Shown one piece after another: positions 1 to 12,981 of a stretch of DNA of 64,000 nucleotides; the first letter of the stretch is position 1; each line of letters begins with the position of its first letter. A program made the position numbers and the translations under genes. This DNA is from Choristoneura fumiferana (lineage: Eukaryota > Arthropoda > Insecta > Lepidoptera > Tortricidae), in the NCBI RefSeq assembly GCF_025370935.1, contig NC_133473.1:9491842-9555841 (forward strand). Direction: 5' to 3'. Under the pieces are notes generated by a model. The model was given only the letters and a program-made list of their open reading frames with translations. It was not told where the DNA came from and did not search any database.

Positions 1-141
1 AGATTAATCATTCATTCATTGAGGTACTGTATGTATATAAAGTATGCATTCATCAACGGTGTCATGTGTTTAATCTCATACACGAAATGTTACCATTATC
101 GAGTCAGAATGTAATAAACATCATTAAGTGTCAAAATATCG

Positions 142-790
142 TTTTTAGTGTTCCGGAGCCAATATGGCAAAAACGGAACCCTTATAGTTTCGTCAAGGCC
201 GTCTGTCTGTCTGTCCGTCTGTATGTCACAGGCATTTTACTCGAAAACTACAATATGTATATCAATGAAATTTGGAGTACAGATGTCTTGTCAAAGCAGC
301 TATTTAGTTTTGTAGTTAAATTACAAAAATAAATATTTATAGGTTTCACTCCATCCATACACGTAACAGAAATTCAAAAACATAATTTTTAACTCGCATC
401 AGCGTGTGGCACATACTCGTAGTTCGACAGCTCTTTTGAAAAGATAGTAAATTTTCTCAAAAACTTTTTTGATTAAGTGAAGATTTCCGGAAATAATCGC
501 TCCCAAAGTAGCAAAAACTGTGTCCCTCCCTCTATCTTGTAAACCGTTTGTCCAAAAAATATACAAAAAATATGGAAAGGTAACGCTTAATAAATACTTT
601 CAACGAAAATTGGTTTCAACATGATCGGATATACCGTTTTTGAGTTATTGCCGAAAAACTGCGCTTCTCAACAAAAGGACGTAAGTAAGTGTTTTAAATG
701 TGTTATAACGCACATAATATTACTTGATTTTTTTTGTAATAGCCACAGAACCCTATCTGGGCGTATCCGACACGCTCTTGGCCGATTTTT
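142..790 (+). repeat. GGTTCCG/TCTG dispersed repeat, copy 1
   Basis: The left end TTTTTAGTGTTCCGGAGCC leads into 'aacccttatagtttcgtcaa' and a TCTG microsatellite. The right end is ACAGAACCCTATCTGGGCG then TCCGACACGCTCTTGGCCG. The interior (about 380-690) matches the copy at 15375-16085 in inverted orientation. It holds no gene. Confidence 0.75.
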
Positions 791-796
791 TAAATT

Positions 797-2822
797 ATGA
801 TATTCGACTAAAAATTAGATTTTTATTCCTCCGTCAAACAAAAATGCTGTGAAGCAAGGGCTGTAAAGTAGATCTATGTATTATAAATCGTAACATATTT
901 ATTGTGAGGTTAACGCGATTACGTCAAATAATGATCATGATGTTTTATAGTGATTGTTATCTGATTTTTAACTCGGGCGCTGGAAAGCTCGAATAATCTA
1001 CGGCAGCGAATATCAGCGTTAATAAAATGTCAGAATAACTGGCATAATTAACTTATCATCGGATGGACGATTTACATTTGCTCGCGCCCGCACTCAATCG
1101 GATGGTGTCGGCAATGCAATGAAATCGAGGAAAAAATGATTCGGATATTCGGAGAGCGAGAAATGAATGGGCGACCGGTTATTGTCGGTTCGCATACAGC
1201 CTCCAAATGGACTGCGCTCGTTCAATTTCGATACTTTTACAACACAATAGACGAGAGTAAGGCGTGCTCGCTCACCTGTCAAATTAAAAAAAAGCCCAAG
1301 CATATTCAGAATAAACTGGTAAAAGCTGCGTTATGTACAATGCGTCTGTTTTAAACTTTTATTTGCTTTGTTGATTAAATTTATTGGAACAGTCTTGTCC
1401 GTATTAATTGGACCAGAAATTCTTTGAAATATAAATACGGTCAGTTGAGAAACGAGTGCAAATGCATGCTTGTCTTTGAAGGCAAAGCGTACAGTGGCTA
1501 GTTCGACGATTTGAATTGCTGCATATTTTCATGCTCAGCCTTTTTTTCTACATATTTCATTGCCAGACACGACCACATGATAATAAATGAGCTGTTACTG
1601 TCTTCGCCATTCACCCAGTACCTCTGTTACTACACGCACAGTACTGTTTCAAAACCTTCGTACCTGAAAAGCCATCATGTTGAATGAATACATGTAGAAA
1701 CCTGAAAAAAAGGATCACAAGTACAAACGTAATTTTTTCTTCGAATTGCAGGTAAAAGCTTGTAAAGTAATTAAACTTCATTGTGTTCCGGCAGGGTCGT
1801 CGGCGGACCGCACATTTTGCAGGTTTCGTCGACAACGAACCAATTAATGTCACGGTTACATCGTCTCGAAACCCGAATCATGCGCGGTTTCTTCATCATG
1901 TCTTCTGGCTTCGTAGAAAATTAACGTCGAGTTCCTAAAAAATAACAATGCCCTTCATAACTGGCTTTGTCAATAGTTTTTTGATGAATCTTCGAGAAGG
2001 AAATGCATACGTGAATATAAGAATTATTAAACACACCTGGTTTTTGCTGACATGGTACAAAATTAGTGTTCCTAGATCAGTTAATATTACACAATGCGTT
2101 ATTGTTTCATTAGTGTAATTTATGTTCACGTAGGTACGCCCACACTTTCACGTAAAAAATGTCACCTCGCCGAATTCTGTGAAGCTTAAACAAATGGATA
2201 AATTCAAACAAGAAGGGTTCTAAATATTCTGGGTGATTTGGGAGACGCGAGCAGGACGAACCTACACCATCTGTAATTGATAATGTATCATTCACAATCA
2301 TAGTTTAATGAAAGTCACACACTTTAAACTATAGAGTGACCTTGAACTTAGTAATAACTGAATAATCTTTGCTTTCAACATAAAAAAATAACTTGAATCT
2401 CACCAATATATTGGTACGATGTAGTAGATGTGGTCCGGTAAGGTATGTTCTTCACGTCTCCCGAATCACCCTGCTTAAGGTGCTTTATTTTAATATACGT
2501 GTTAGCAATTTATATCGATGCGTAAAAGCCAATTTAACGCTTCTTTTGTGGTACATTTAAGTACATTATATGCCCAAACTTACCCTCACTACGTTGCAAA
2601 ATATTCAAGAAGTTTGCTGGCATCTGTAAACTGTTGTACGTGCGCCTACGATGTGCTACGAGTACGCCCCGTAGAGGTCTCCTACGAAACGTCGTAGCAT
2701 TGTGGTCAGTGTAGATCCCTTTTATTTGTCTGCACGAATAGAATGAATGAAAGTAATATCTGAAAGTCCTTGTGCAATTTTTTTTGCAATTTACTAAGCA
2801 GCACATCCCACAACCCACTCAT
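797..2822. other. Apparently unique AT-rich sequence, no gene seen
   Basis: Short open frames only, none with recognisable motifs. A mildly GC-rich stretch lies at 1075-1300 and a CTACGA cluster at 2640-2700. Confidence 0.5.
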
Positions 2823-3003
2823 ATTAAATATAAATGCGAAAATTTGTAAGTATGTTTGTTACCTCACCACGTCAAAACCACTGAACCAATTTAAATGAAA
2901 TTCTATATACAATTTGAGTACCGAAGAATGATAAAGGATTGTTTTTATAGCGGGATAGCGATAAACAAATTCTGTGCAGACGGAGTCGCGGGCAACAGGC
3001 TAG
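2823..3003 (+). repeat. 'ATGCGAAA...GAGTCGCGGGC' dispersed repeat
   Basis: TATAAATGCGAAAATTTGTA at the left, GACGGAGTCGCGGGCAACAG at the right. A family of 160-240 bp dispersed copies, probably non-autonomous, also at 18.8, 22.6 (inverted), 39.8, 58.7 and 60.7 kb. Confidence 0.75.
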
Positions 3004-4100
3004 TACATTCGTACATATTTTCATTCAAAACATTCGCGCCAGGTCGTGTGAAGATCTACAATGATTGCGCATAAGAGACAGGTTGACTTTTGCGCAAGTC
3101 ATTTAGTGTTAGCGCTTGTAGAATGGATGCTAAGTTAATGATGTCTTTTGTATGAATGTTTACTAAAGATACAGATTGGTACCACTAAATAATAAAGACC
3201 ATTTTAATTACTTAAGGCTTGTTCTTCGGTACATCACCTCCGCTAAGCAAACATTTCTCTTTTTAATTATAATTAGTGAATGGATGGGCAATTAATTAAT
3301 TAATTATGAAGTAACCTTTGCTTGATAAACAAACAGGCGCGTGCGCGTTGTCGTGGCTTCCAAGATCGTTTTACTGACTGAGTGAGTGCGAAGCGCTAGC
3401 GAAGCGTCTCTATCTCAGGACTCTGTGTCAGGACGTATTTCTCAAGCGATTCTCGTAAATTTAGTGAGGTTTGATAATATATATTGACTGTGCTATTGTA
3501 TTTTTTTCAAATAGGGGTCAAAATCGTAAAAATATCATATTTCACCCATTTAAAAAAACGCACAATGGTAATACTAGTTTTATAAGTAATTAAATTGTAG
3601 GGCATTTGTACAAGTTAATAATTTTAAAGTTCCGTACCTACACAAAAGGAGAAAAACGGACTCCTATTACTGTCGCTATGCTGTTCTTCTGTCTGTCACA
3701 ATGCTGACCGTGACACAAGAACCGTGACATTAAGATAAACTGATTTAATTGTAAAACATGAGTAAGTTTATTAATAACAACTTTTTCTTTAAGAAGTTCG
3801 TATCGTTTTAGGAATTCTTTATAACATAAGTTTAACAAAAGGCACTATTATACGTGAAATGGAATAATGATAGTGAAAAAAAACAGTATATTGAAGTCTA
3901 TGCAATAATTTTTACAGCCATTAAGGCTTCCACATACCCGCCCAAGGAAAGTAGGGCGATCATTAAACGAAATGCTTGTCTTGTCAGTTAGGGCAAGATT
4001 AACGCACGCTCGAGCATTCCCTCTCACGCAACAGATGACCAATTGTTCGCTCTCCCATAAAGGCAGCCGCTAAAAGTTTTCCCATTTATTCAGTGCTCAT
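3004..4100. other. Apparently unique sequence, no gene seen
   Basis: AT-rich with a GC step at 3335-3420. It leads into the duplicated GC-rich block at 4101. Nothing coding is recognised. Confidence 0.5.
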
Positions 4101-4820
4101 ACGTCAAGTCGCAAGTTGTAGCGCGCGGGGGGGACGCGGCGCGTTCCGGCGCGATAAGGCGCGCCATTGTCGCGCCGACGGCGCACGTTTCCTCCGCCGC
4201 CGACGGGCCTACCGCATTGTTCCCTCCCGTAATGAACAAACTTATTCCCCAGCCTAATGCAGCTAGCGCCGAATTCGCTCGCATCCTTATCTAGCCCGAA
4301 TTGTCACAGCACGCTTGTCACCTGCACGCACGCTTGATGGTAATATTATTGTCCGAAACCCATCGGCCTAGTTCTGTTTGTATAGAGTTAGCGAAGTATC
4401 GGTGTGTGCACATTTAGCACAATGTGGAGGTTGTTTGACGAGGGCCCGTGTGTATTAAGGGACCTTGGGGCAAAATTTAGTAATAATTAGATGTCATGTT
4501 TGCCCTGAATTAGTTGCTTAGTTTGAATGATACAATGCTGTGTCGACAATCGCTATTCATTCAAGATGCTCGTATTATTTAAATTAATTATTCAAGTAAA
4601 CGAAGCAAACGAATAAATAAGTAAATACTATTGCTAATGGATGGTGTTGAATAACTGTTATCAGAGAGAGGCAGCTCGTCGCAATACTTTTAATATATAT
4701 CTACTAGTTACAGATAAATTTATATTTTATGAAATTTCGGACACAAAGTGAGATCAAAAAGTTTATGTTAGTTGCATATAAACCATGAAAAGAAAAAAAG
4801 ACACAGATGACATCACAAAT
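4101..4820. repeat. Tandem duplication, longer copy (GC-rich start)
   Basis: It starts ACGTCAAGTCGCAAGTTGTA and ends CATCACAAAT. It shares long blocks with 4821-5236, including about 98 bp beginning CCCGTGTGTATTAAGGGACC without a visible mismatch. The first 210 bp are strongly GC-rich with CpG. No exon is recognisable. Confidence 0.85.
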
Positions 4821-5236
4821 ACGTCAAGTCAAGTTGTACGCGGCGCGTTCCCACGGCGCAAGTATTATTCCCCAGCCTAATGCAAGATACTTGTCACCTG
4901 CACGCACGGCATTACTTGTATAGTGTGCACATTTAGCACAATGTGGCCCGTGTGTATTAAGGGACCTTGGGGCAAAATTTAGTAATAATTAGATGTCATG
5001 TTTGCCCTGAATTAGTTGCTTAGTTTGAATGATACAATGCTGTGCTCGCGAAGCAAAAATAAGTAAATGTTATCATCAGCTCGTCGCAATACTTTTAATA
5101 TATATCTACTAGTTACAGATAAATATATATTTTATGAAATTTCGGACACAAAGAGATCAAAAATGTTATGTGTAGCAAAATGCATATAAACCATGTACAT
5201 AAATCACTAAATTGAAAAGAAAAAAATATCACAAAT
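4821..5236. repeat. Tandem duplication, shorter copy with many gaps
   Basis: It starts ACGTCAAGTCAAGTTGTACG and follows the order of the first copy, but many short blocks are missing. It also has a few extra bases, such as 'gtacataaatcactaaatt', absent from copy 1. Matched blocks are nearly identical. Confidence 0.85.
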
Positions 5237-6449
5237 AGCATGTCTAATATACCTATTCAATTGAGTATATTTTTAATAGTAGATTGTTCAACAAGGGACT
5301 ACAACATGGCATTATGGTTGTCTAGTCTTGCGTTAATCACTACTTTTCACTTTGAATGCGAGGAAAAAAAAACCCTTTGAGAATAAAAAGGAGTTTTAGT
5401 CCCGATATGCAGAGACTAAAGTAACATTTTAAGAGCACGAGAAGAAGTGAAAAAGAATATAATATGTACCTACAGGCGTTCCCATTATTAACGATTTTAT
5501 CCATCAATTAATAGCGCAAGCGGCGGCCCGGGAGCCCATTATCCGCTGAAGATACACCCGCCCGGGTAAACTCTTGTCGCAGCGTATTATGTATTCATTG
5601 TGGCGCCAAATTTCTTATTCATTTGAATACATTCAAAAATTCTCGTAGAAGATAGTAGCGCTCCTATTTCAATGGCGAAAAAATTCGAGCGGCGGCAATA
5701 ACTCCGGGGGAGAAAATCGCATTTGGAACGAAAGAGGGCAAATCTTTTATGTAATATGAGATTGTCATCGCGATTATTACAGGCAAATAGAATACCCGGA
5801 TCAGTAAGTAGGTTATCTGCTTGCTTCCTTTGGTCGAAATCACTTTATAGGATGTGGCGCAGCGGTGCGGTATCATGTATTTTGCGATCGCCATCGTAAA
5901 CGCGTACCATAATGATCAGGGATATCAACAACTACAGATGACCAATTTGAATCATGACCTACATTGAAATATTTACATGATTAAGAAGGTGTTGTGGTCT
6001 CCCTTGCTGGCTTTGGCTTGCCATTATGAAGTATATTGCGGAAAAGTTCTAAAGTGAATCACGATTCAAAGGGTTTGGCTGTTCCTATTCTCGTTCTCAC
6101 AAATAAATAACTATTGTCTCAGCTTGCCTTTCAACAAGTATATTTTATGTCTAACATAGGTAATCAGTAGAAGCTTTGAAGCTGTTCAGCCACTTTCCCC
6201 GGAAGATATGAATCAAAACTTTTGTCGAGAGTGAGGTGACGTCAATTTGTGAGAAATGCTTTCGTGGTGAGTTGACTTGCTCCAAAATGTCTGTTACGTT
6301 GTTATCCCTCGAGTTTAAGACAAAACTGCGAACCATGATTTTACTTTTGAAACAACTTAAATTGTGTATCACCAAGTTAAGTATTATTGTTATGTAGTAC
6401 TCGTATATATATGTCGAAGAAGTAGTAAGTGGGTACGTGGTTTTATTTT
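5237..6449. other. Unique stretch with a GC-rich island at 5510-5720
   Basis: The island holds CAATTAATAG and CGGCGGCCCGGGAGCCCATT. AT-rich homeodomain-like words beside it would suit an enhancer, but this is only a guess. Confidence 0.35.
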
Positions 6450-6727
6450 TTAACCCCCGACTCCCGACGCAGAAAGAGAAGTGTTATAAGTTTGACTGCT
6501 ATTTGTGTCTGTATGTCTGTGTGTTTGTGTGTACGTCTGTCTGTCTGTCTGTGGCACCGTAGCTCTTAAACGGATGTACCGATTTGAATGTGTTTTTTTT
6601 AATTGGAAGCAGGTTTTCTAGCGATGGTTCTTAGATATATTTTATAAAATCGGTTCAGCCGTTTTTGAGACATTGAACTTTGAATTGACAGAGTCAGGGG
6701 TTTTCCAACTTTTTGTTGGTTAGGTTA
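6450..6727 (+). repeat. 'AACCCCCGACGCAAAAAGAGGGG' dispersed repeat, full copy
   Basis: It begins TTAACCCCCGACTCCCGACG, has a TGTCTG microsatellite, then 'ggcaccgtagctcttaaacg' and ends CCAACTTTTTGTTGGTTAGG. Seven copies of this family are seen in the window (6.45, 16.22, 28.01, 29.17, 42.48, 60.06 and 61.59 kb). Confidence 0.8.
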
Positions 6728-7140
6728 TAAAATAGCTAATAAGTATATCAAGTGTATAAAACGCATTATTTTACTCGAGAAGTATTTGTCCACTGGAGAA
6801 GCGCAGGCGAAACTTGATAGTTAAGTCGAGAGAAAAAAAGGTTTTATGAATGACTTAGGTCCACGCTCTGATTTTCAATTCGATGAATGGGAAATCAATT
6901 GCAAATTAACTTGTGCTTACAAACTTTAATTTTTCATACGCTGCTGTTTCTGTGCGAGTAGGTACATATATACATTATAATTTTTAGTTTTATTAATTTT
7001 GTAATATAGAACACGGATTGTGAAAAAAGCTAAAAAAAAAACATTTTATAAACTTCTAACGTTGACGCCTGATTTTCTTAGCCTTAGACAAAAATTATTA
7101 TACTGTATTTATGCACCAAAGCATAAATAGTACATTGTGC

Positions 7141-7249
7141 ATTAAGGGGCGTAAGAAGGGGATTACTAACGAGAGTCTGTTAGAAGCCCGACGCCGGAGG
7201 CGGAGGGCTTTTAATGACCCGAGTTTGTAATCCCCTTACGGCCCGTGAT
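7141..7249. repeat. GC-rich palindromic repeat
   Basis: The left arm ATTAAGGGGCGTAAGAAGGG and right arm CCCCTTACGGCCCGTGAT pair with a small bulge. An inner stem is AGCCCGACGCC...GGCGGAGGGCT. Confidence 0.65.
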
Positions 7250-7394
7250 ACACACAATGATTTTAAACACATTGCGAGGAAAAAAATGCAAAAAGTTAAA
7301 TTAATTTGTGTCCAAACACTTCACAGCTCAGCAAAAGCAAGACGCTAAGAAAACAACTGAATTAAATATGGCTACCCTCCAATACTCGAACAAA

Positions 7395-7528
7395 AATCAG
7401 CTACTACAAAATTCGAAAATTGAAGTTCGTATCGTACCGTCCCTCTCACTCTCGTATTAAATAATATTAGCGTCAGGAAAACGATATGAACTTCGATTTT
7501 CGAATTTCGTGGTAGCCCCCTGATTGTC
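7395..7528. repeat. Foldback MITE (ATTCGAAAATTGAAGTTCG arms)
   Basis: The left arm ATCAGCTACTACAAAATTCG then AAAATTGAAGTTCGTATCG mirrors the right arm CGATATGAACTTCGATTTTC then GAATTTCGTGGTAGC and CCCCTGAT. The centre holds CCCTCTCACTCTC. Confidence 0.65.
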
Positions 7529-8424
7529 ATTTTTTTCGAGTCGTCTACCATATAATACTAAGAACAGTGTTTAGTTTAGAATTCGAATGGTCTTACGGCC
7601 AGATTATTCCAACATGCTAAAAAAATATTCATTGCAAAACAATTTGATATAAATTTAAAGCATAAAAATAACGAATTTTCATGAAGCGTGGCAAGTTGTT
7701 ATATCTAAGTTTTAAAGATGTAAATAAAACGTTGGCTGACTTGAAACCTCTTTAGTCTGAAATGATGTACCTACTAACTTTTTAAAACTAAAGTATAAGT
7801 AAACTCCCTTGGGGAGGAAAACTATACGTAAAACCATAATTCCCGCGGGAACAGTTGAGGCCATTTTCTTTTAGTATACAGGCATGGAATAACGTCATTG
7901 ACGAGCAAGTGTGATGAAAAAGACATTTTATGCAGTTAACATCCAGCATGAATGCGAACTGAAATTAAAAAAATAAAATCATTTCGGCTTCCAAAAGATT
8001 TATTTATTCGTAAAATCCGTTTACTTAGTCATGCCATCTGTCCTTTTAGCGTATCGAAGTGAAAATATATGCATGGTAACTGCATCGCATCGTAACTTAA
8101 TTGCGATGCGTCGCAGACTCCTGCATGAGATCAGATGCGCGGAAAAATCACATGTTATTAGCAGCCTCGAGACGCCAACGACATATTCATATTTAAATGT
8201 CACGTTGCGATTTACTAGCTGTGCTCATGTGCGCTCTGATTCGTAATACGAAAATTTACACTCATGCACCCTAAGATAATTGCTCTTATATAAAACGATC
8301 AACAGTTATATTTAGAATTCGTAATTATTGAACTTTTAATTGCTTTTATTATAGTTTTCGATTAATGCATAAAAATAAATAAAAAGGCAAATCGTTTAAA
8401 TCTATATTTGTCATTTAGATTAAT

Positions 8425-8779
8425 ATACCGGGTGTGGCCTGTAATACGAGCAAATAATGAAAACATAGATCATACTCGTCAAAATGAACAACATTTTAGT
8501 TCAGCGACTTTTAAAAATAATCAGTTTTTTAATTTTTAATACACTTTAAAGTTTATTCGAAGAAGCAATGTAAAGCAAAATGGTTGATGTTTGTAGCGTG
8601 ACAGGTGACGTCAGTTGTGTTTTAGGATGGCGTACATTGATTGCAGGATTTAATTTGTATGAAAAAGGAAAATCTAAAGACTCCATTATTTTTAAAAGTC
8701 GCTGGACTAATGTTGTTTAGTTTGACGAGTACGGTCTATGTTTTAATTATTTGCTCGCATTACAGGCCACACCCGGTAT
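8425..8779. mobile_element. MITE with TACCGGGTGTGGCC inverted ends
   Basis: Arms of about 95 bp and roughly 90% identity by eye: left TACCGGGTGTGGCCTGTAAT, then 'actcgtcaaaatgaacaaca'; right mirrored, ending TACAGGCCACACCCGGTA. TA borders both ends. The interior of about 160 bp has no coding capacity. Confidence 0.85.
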
Positions 8780-10279
8780 ACCTCTGGATGAGCTTGCAGT
8801 TATTAAAATAAAGGTAAGAACTTTAAAAATAAAAATAATATCTAATAATATTATGGTAATAACATTTTGCGCGTGAATTTTTTTCACATACTTATCTTTT
8901 AATGTTTTTAACGCAGAAAAAATGTTTCCTTTGCTGACAAAACGCGCGGCAGTGAAATCTTTGAGGGTCCTTAAACCTATAAGCCGAGAAACCTTGCTGG
9001 GGACGGGATTATTTTCCATCCAACTTTTTATATTACTATAAAAGGAGTAGTGAAAATAAATACTGTTTCTTTTTATGCGAGTGAAATTTAGGTAGGTAAT
9101 AGTAATTTTAGTAAATTAACATTATCAAAGTAAAAGTTACAAGTTACTCGTAATCAACCTGTTCCAAAATTCAAGGCTGAGTCAGCCTGGCTGACATAAT
9201 ACAACAGGCAAATCTCAAAATTCAATGTAAAGGTGGCACCCTAAATCGAATATGCTTATTGAAAAATAAAAAAAGTGTTACCGCGCAAAACAGCGGGGCT
9301 GTAAATAAAGTTACTTTCTGGGAAAAAATTGTTCTCGCAAATTTAATTTCATGCAGGGGGCGGGCGTTCTCGCATATTTTCTTGGAAAACCTCGGTGGAA
9401 GTCAACTGAGGAGTTTCAGAGTTCAGCTGAGTGCCACTTCGCTTAAACTAACTTCGGAGTAAGTAGGTATAAGGTTAAATCACTCATGTTGCATTTCGTC
9501 ACGTACTTAAAGAGTTCAACGTATAAATTGGCAACTTTTGAAAATTTATCGCATTTCAATGATAATAAGATTATTTCTAACTTCAAGTAAACAATTTGGG
9601 GAAGTTTATTTTTCGGAGTCCCTCGACCGCAGTCAGCGGCGCGATTCCTCGAGGTACAATCAAAATGAGTTACAAAATTACTAAGCTAAAAGGACCTCTT
9701 ACATTTTCCAACTAGTACAAAGGGATAAAAATGTTCGCTGCAATTTCAGAGGAGTGAGACTCAATCCCGCCGCCCTCCGCGCGCGGCGGGGAGCTAAACC
9801 GAATTTATGGTTTGAAAATTAAACTTAAATTGGATATTGCCGAGTTATTTTTAAGCATTTGCATTTACAGATTAATTACACCGTGATGAATTTGATGGGT
9901 AGGTAATTTAATACAGGGATAATTGAATAAATTTTTGATAAAAAATAAATTGTAACAACTTTTTTAAACAACATTAAACTACGTACCTACCTAACTTGAA
10001 TAAAAATAGGTGAGAGTTTTTTTTCTCCAATAAAATAGAACACGGTACATGGAGACACGTGTTATAGGGTTACAGTACAATAGTATTTAAATAATGATTT
10101 GAAATTTATAAACTCTTTTTTTTGCAGGAAAATTTGGCCAAGTGCCAATACGACAAAAAGCAATCGAAGTAAAAAAGTACTTAAGTTATAAAGTAAGTAT
10201 GTATATTATAGTACTTAACTATAGTGCATGGTAAAGTTAATTGATAATTAGTCTGATTTTTACAAGTGAAAATGAAATG
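8780..10279. other. Unique stretch with GC-rich island at 9600-9800
   Basis: Contains CGACCGCAGTCAGCGGCGCG and CCGCCGCCCTCCGCGCGCGG. No open frame of note and no repeat was recognised. Confidence 0.4.
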
Positions 10280-10689
10280 GTCAGGGTTCCATAGTTATAC
10301 AAGGAATTCCTATAGTTTCGCCATATCCGTCTGTCCATCCGTCCGCGACTTAATTTGGAGACTTAGTGCTTAGGAAGCTGTAATGGTTAATGACCAAGCG
10401 ACAAAGTGGTAAAATAATCTATAGTGGAGATGATTTTTTTCTCGTTTAAGCCCCTCTCTGTGGGCTATCGTTGAATAGATTTTTAGAAGTCAGGTGGTAA
10501 TAAGATAAACTGTTGGCGTCATAAATCTGGAAAAAAACATATTATTAGTAACATTATAACGAATCGAAAACGAAAAGTTAGCAGATTATTAGACTTTACG
10601 AGTAATATCAAAACGTAATATTGAATATTTTTCGCATGTTAGTGCAGAACCCTACTGCGCATGACCCGACACGCACTTGGCCGGTTTTT
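10280..10689 (+). repeat. GGTTCCG/TCTG dispersed repeat, shorter copy
   Basis: It has the same ends as the copy at 142-790: CAGGGTTCCATAG, TATAGTTTCGCCATATCCG, and at the right ACCCGACACGCACTTGGCCG. The interior is shorter and diverged. Confidence 0.65.
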
Positions 10690-11353
10690 ATTACAGCTTA
10701 AAGATTCTTTGAATTTTTGTTTAATTGTTTCAACTATTATAACGCTTGGCTCGCAGTGGTCGAATGTTCAGTGACGAATATTTGTAACAAGTGAGTGCCC
10801 GCACGGACGGTATTGTGTGTACACTTATTGACTATGCTTAAAAGTATTGTTTGTGATACAACTGATACAAAGGAGTGACCTATTTACAACGGGGCGGCTT
10901 GTGCCCCGTGCGTGAAACTAGTTTCATTTCATGGGTAACTGAATGCACAGAGCTTCATTAAACTAGATATTTCGTTGAAGGGACATTTTCAAAGCCATCG
11001 TCTATATACCTACATGATAATAAAAATAAAATTACAGAGATTTCCTTTTTTTTGCAAACTGTACCGTGTGGCACATCGAATGAAAGGGCCTGTTGAGGAG
11101 ATCTCAAAATGTGATTTTAGAAAGAAATACAGGAAATAGTTATATATATACTTACAGGCCAACCTATAATACATATTCCATAAACTTAAAATAAAATGAT
11201 AAAGGCGCAAATCCGACTTGAGCTTGGCTGTTTTTCATTTCGAATATGCAACGACTAAAATAATTATTTATATTTATATTGGAATTTAAACAAAATGAAA
11301 ATGCAAAGTGCCACAGGACTTTACTGTCAATAAAGCTAACAACTAATCACATA

Positions 11354-11929
11354 TACAGGGAGTCTCTGGCCATGGGGCTTTAAATCCAGGGTTCGATTCT
11401 GCTCGCATAACTGTTTTGTTCTGCTACTTTTTAAAAATATTACCACTATTCATTTCATTTTTTTCATACAAATTAAAAGTAATTATTTTTTTATGTATGC
11501 AATACAATACTAAATTTAGAGATGTCAAATAAATGACAAAAATTATTTAAAGGCCCCCGTACCTACCAAGATATAGCGATAACACCGCCATGTCCGATAC
11601 ACTGATTTCACAATTGAACTTTGAGAATGAATAAATTATCTAAATTTAAGTTTTTTAAAAATGTTACAAAAAAAAAAAATGAAAAAAATGTATTACCTAC
11701 CAAAAACCAGAAACAATTTTAAACATTAATTCGGCGACACCCACACTAGGCAGAGCCTGTATCGTGGGAGTCAAAACATACAGGATTACCCTTAAAAGTG
11801 CGGCTTGAAAGAAACAGAGACACTGATGTTATATAATAACAAAAATGTTATACAAAAAAAAAAGTAGCTTAGTTTTGTGAGTAGAATCGAAGCTTGAATT
11901 TAAAGCCCCATGGTCAAAGACACCCTGTA
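11354..11929. mobile_element. MITE with TACAGGG inverted ends
   Basis: The left end TACAGGGAGTCTCTGGCCAT then GGGGCTTTAAATCCAGGGTT mirrors GAATTTAAAGCCCCATGGTC then AAAGACACCCTGTA at the right. The interior is AT-rich with no coding capacity. A TA target is likely. Confidence 0.8.
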
Positions 11930-12981
11930 CATTATATCAACACAGAATGGGAATTTTTTCTTTGTAAAAAAAGTTTAAGTAAACCAAGTTTAATGTTTTG
12001 ACAACTCCAATGCTGTATTTGCAAATAGGAATCAAGTTTATGCCACGATTAAAATTTGATGCTGTGAGTATAATTTTTCTTGACTCACGTTGTAAAATAC
12101 TGATTACGCCTGCATCCTCACATATTATCTTTCATGTAGATTACATTTGCAGGATTGTAGATGACCAGGGCAGTTCGCACCGATTGTGGTGAGTCTGTTA
12201 CCGACGTATGTGTGGCAGTCAGTAGGCATGACATGCCGCCATATTATCCAGCCCGTTAATATCTGCTGCGCTTGGCCGTTGGTTCAAACATGACGGACGG
12301 GCAAGAGGTGTTTTTTGAAGAATATTGGGGTCAAGTTAAACATTTTGGTTTTATAGTAGCCATTGATAGCTATAATAGATAGATTGAAGCAAAAAAAGAT
12401 GCTCTATTTTCAATAACAATCCGTAGCGAGTACAACTCCGCATGTTATGTGTCGCACAGATGTAAATGTGGTGCACAGTTTTAGCGGAAAGTAAGGTAGT
12501 TTAATTTATTTATATGGACCTCCAAAAAGTAACGCCTTAACCGATCAATTACGTAGTGTGTACAGCAATTCTTTATTTGTGTTCCCAAGTTTAGTATATT
12601 TGCAGAACAACAACTATTTACAGAAGACACCTACACCCACACTATTTCGGTTTGCTTTTTATACCCACAACACGTCAATCATTTAATTGTGTCACTAGTT
12701 CATTGTCCACATCAATCACTGACATTTCACATCAAAATAATCCAAGTAAAAGGTTGACGATTTTGTAGTTCGTAAAAATATTCACGAAAAGAAAGCGCAA
12801 AGAAAAGAAAGGTTACTGTTGGGATTACTTTTGTACAGCATGTTGACATTGCAGGCTTTTATCACCCTTTTTAAAGGGGGAGAAATCTCTGACACATATT
12901 TAAATATGCAAACAATACAGCCGTGAGAACAAACAGGAATAAAACAGGGTAAAAGGACATAGAAAAATAGAAAAGAACTTG
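11930..12981. other. Mostly unique AT-rich sequence
   Basis: The word TATGGACCTCCAAAAAGTAA near 12513 recurs as TATGGACCTCCGCAAAGTAA near 14026, so part of this is an old dispersed repeat. No gene was seen. Confidence 0.4.
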
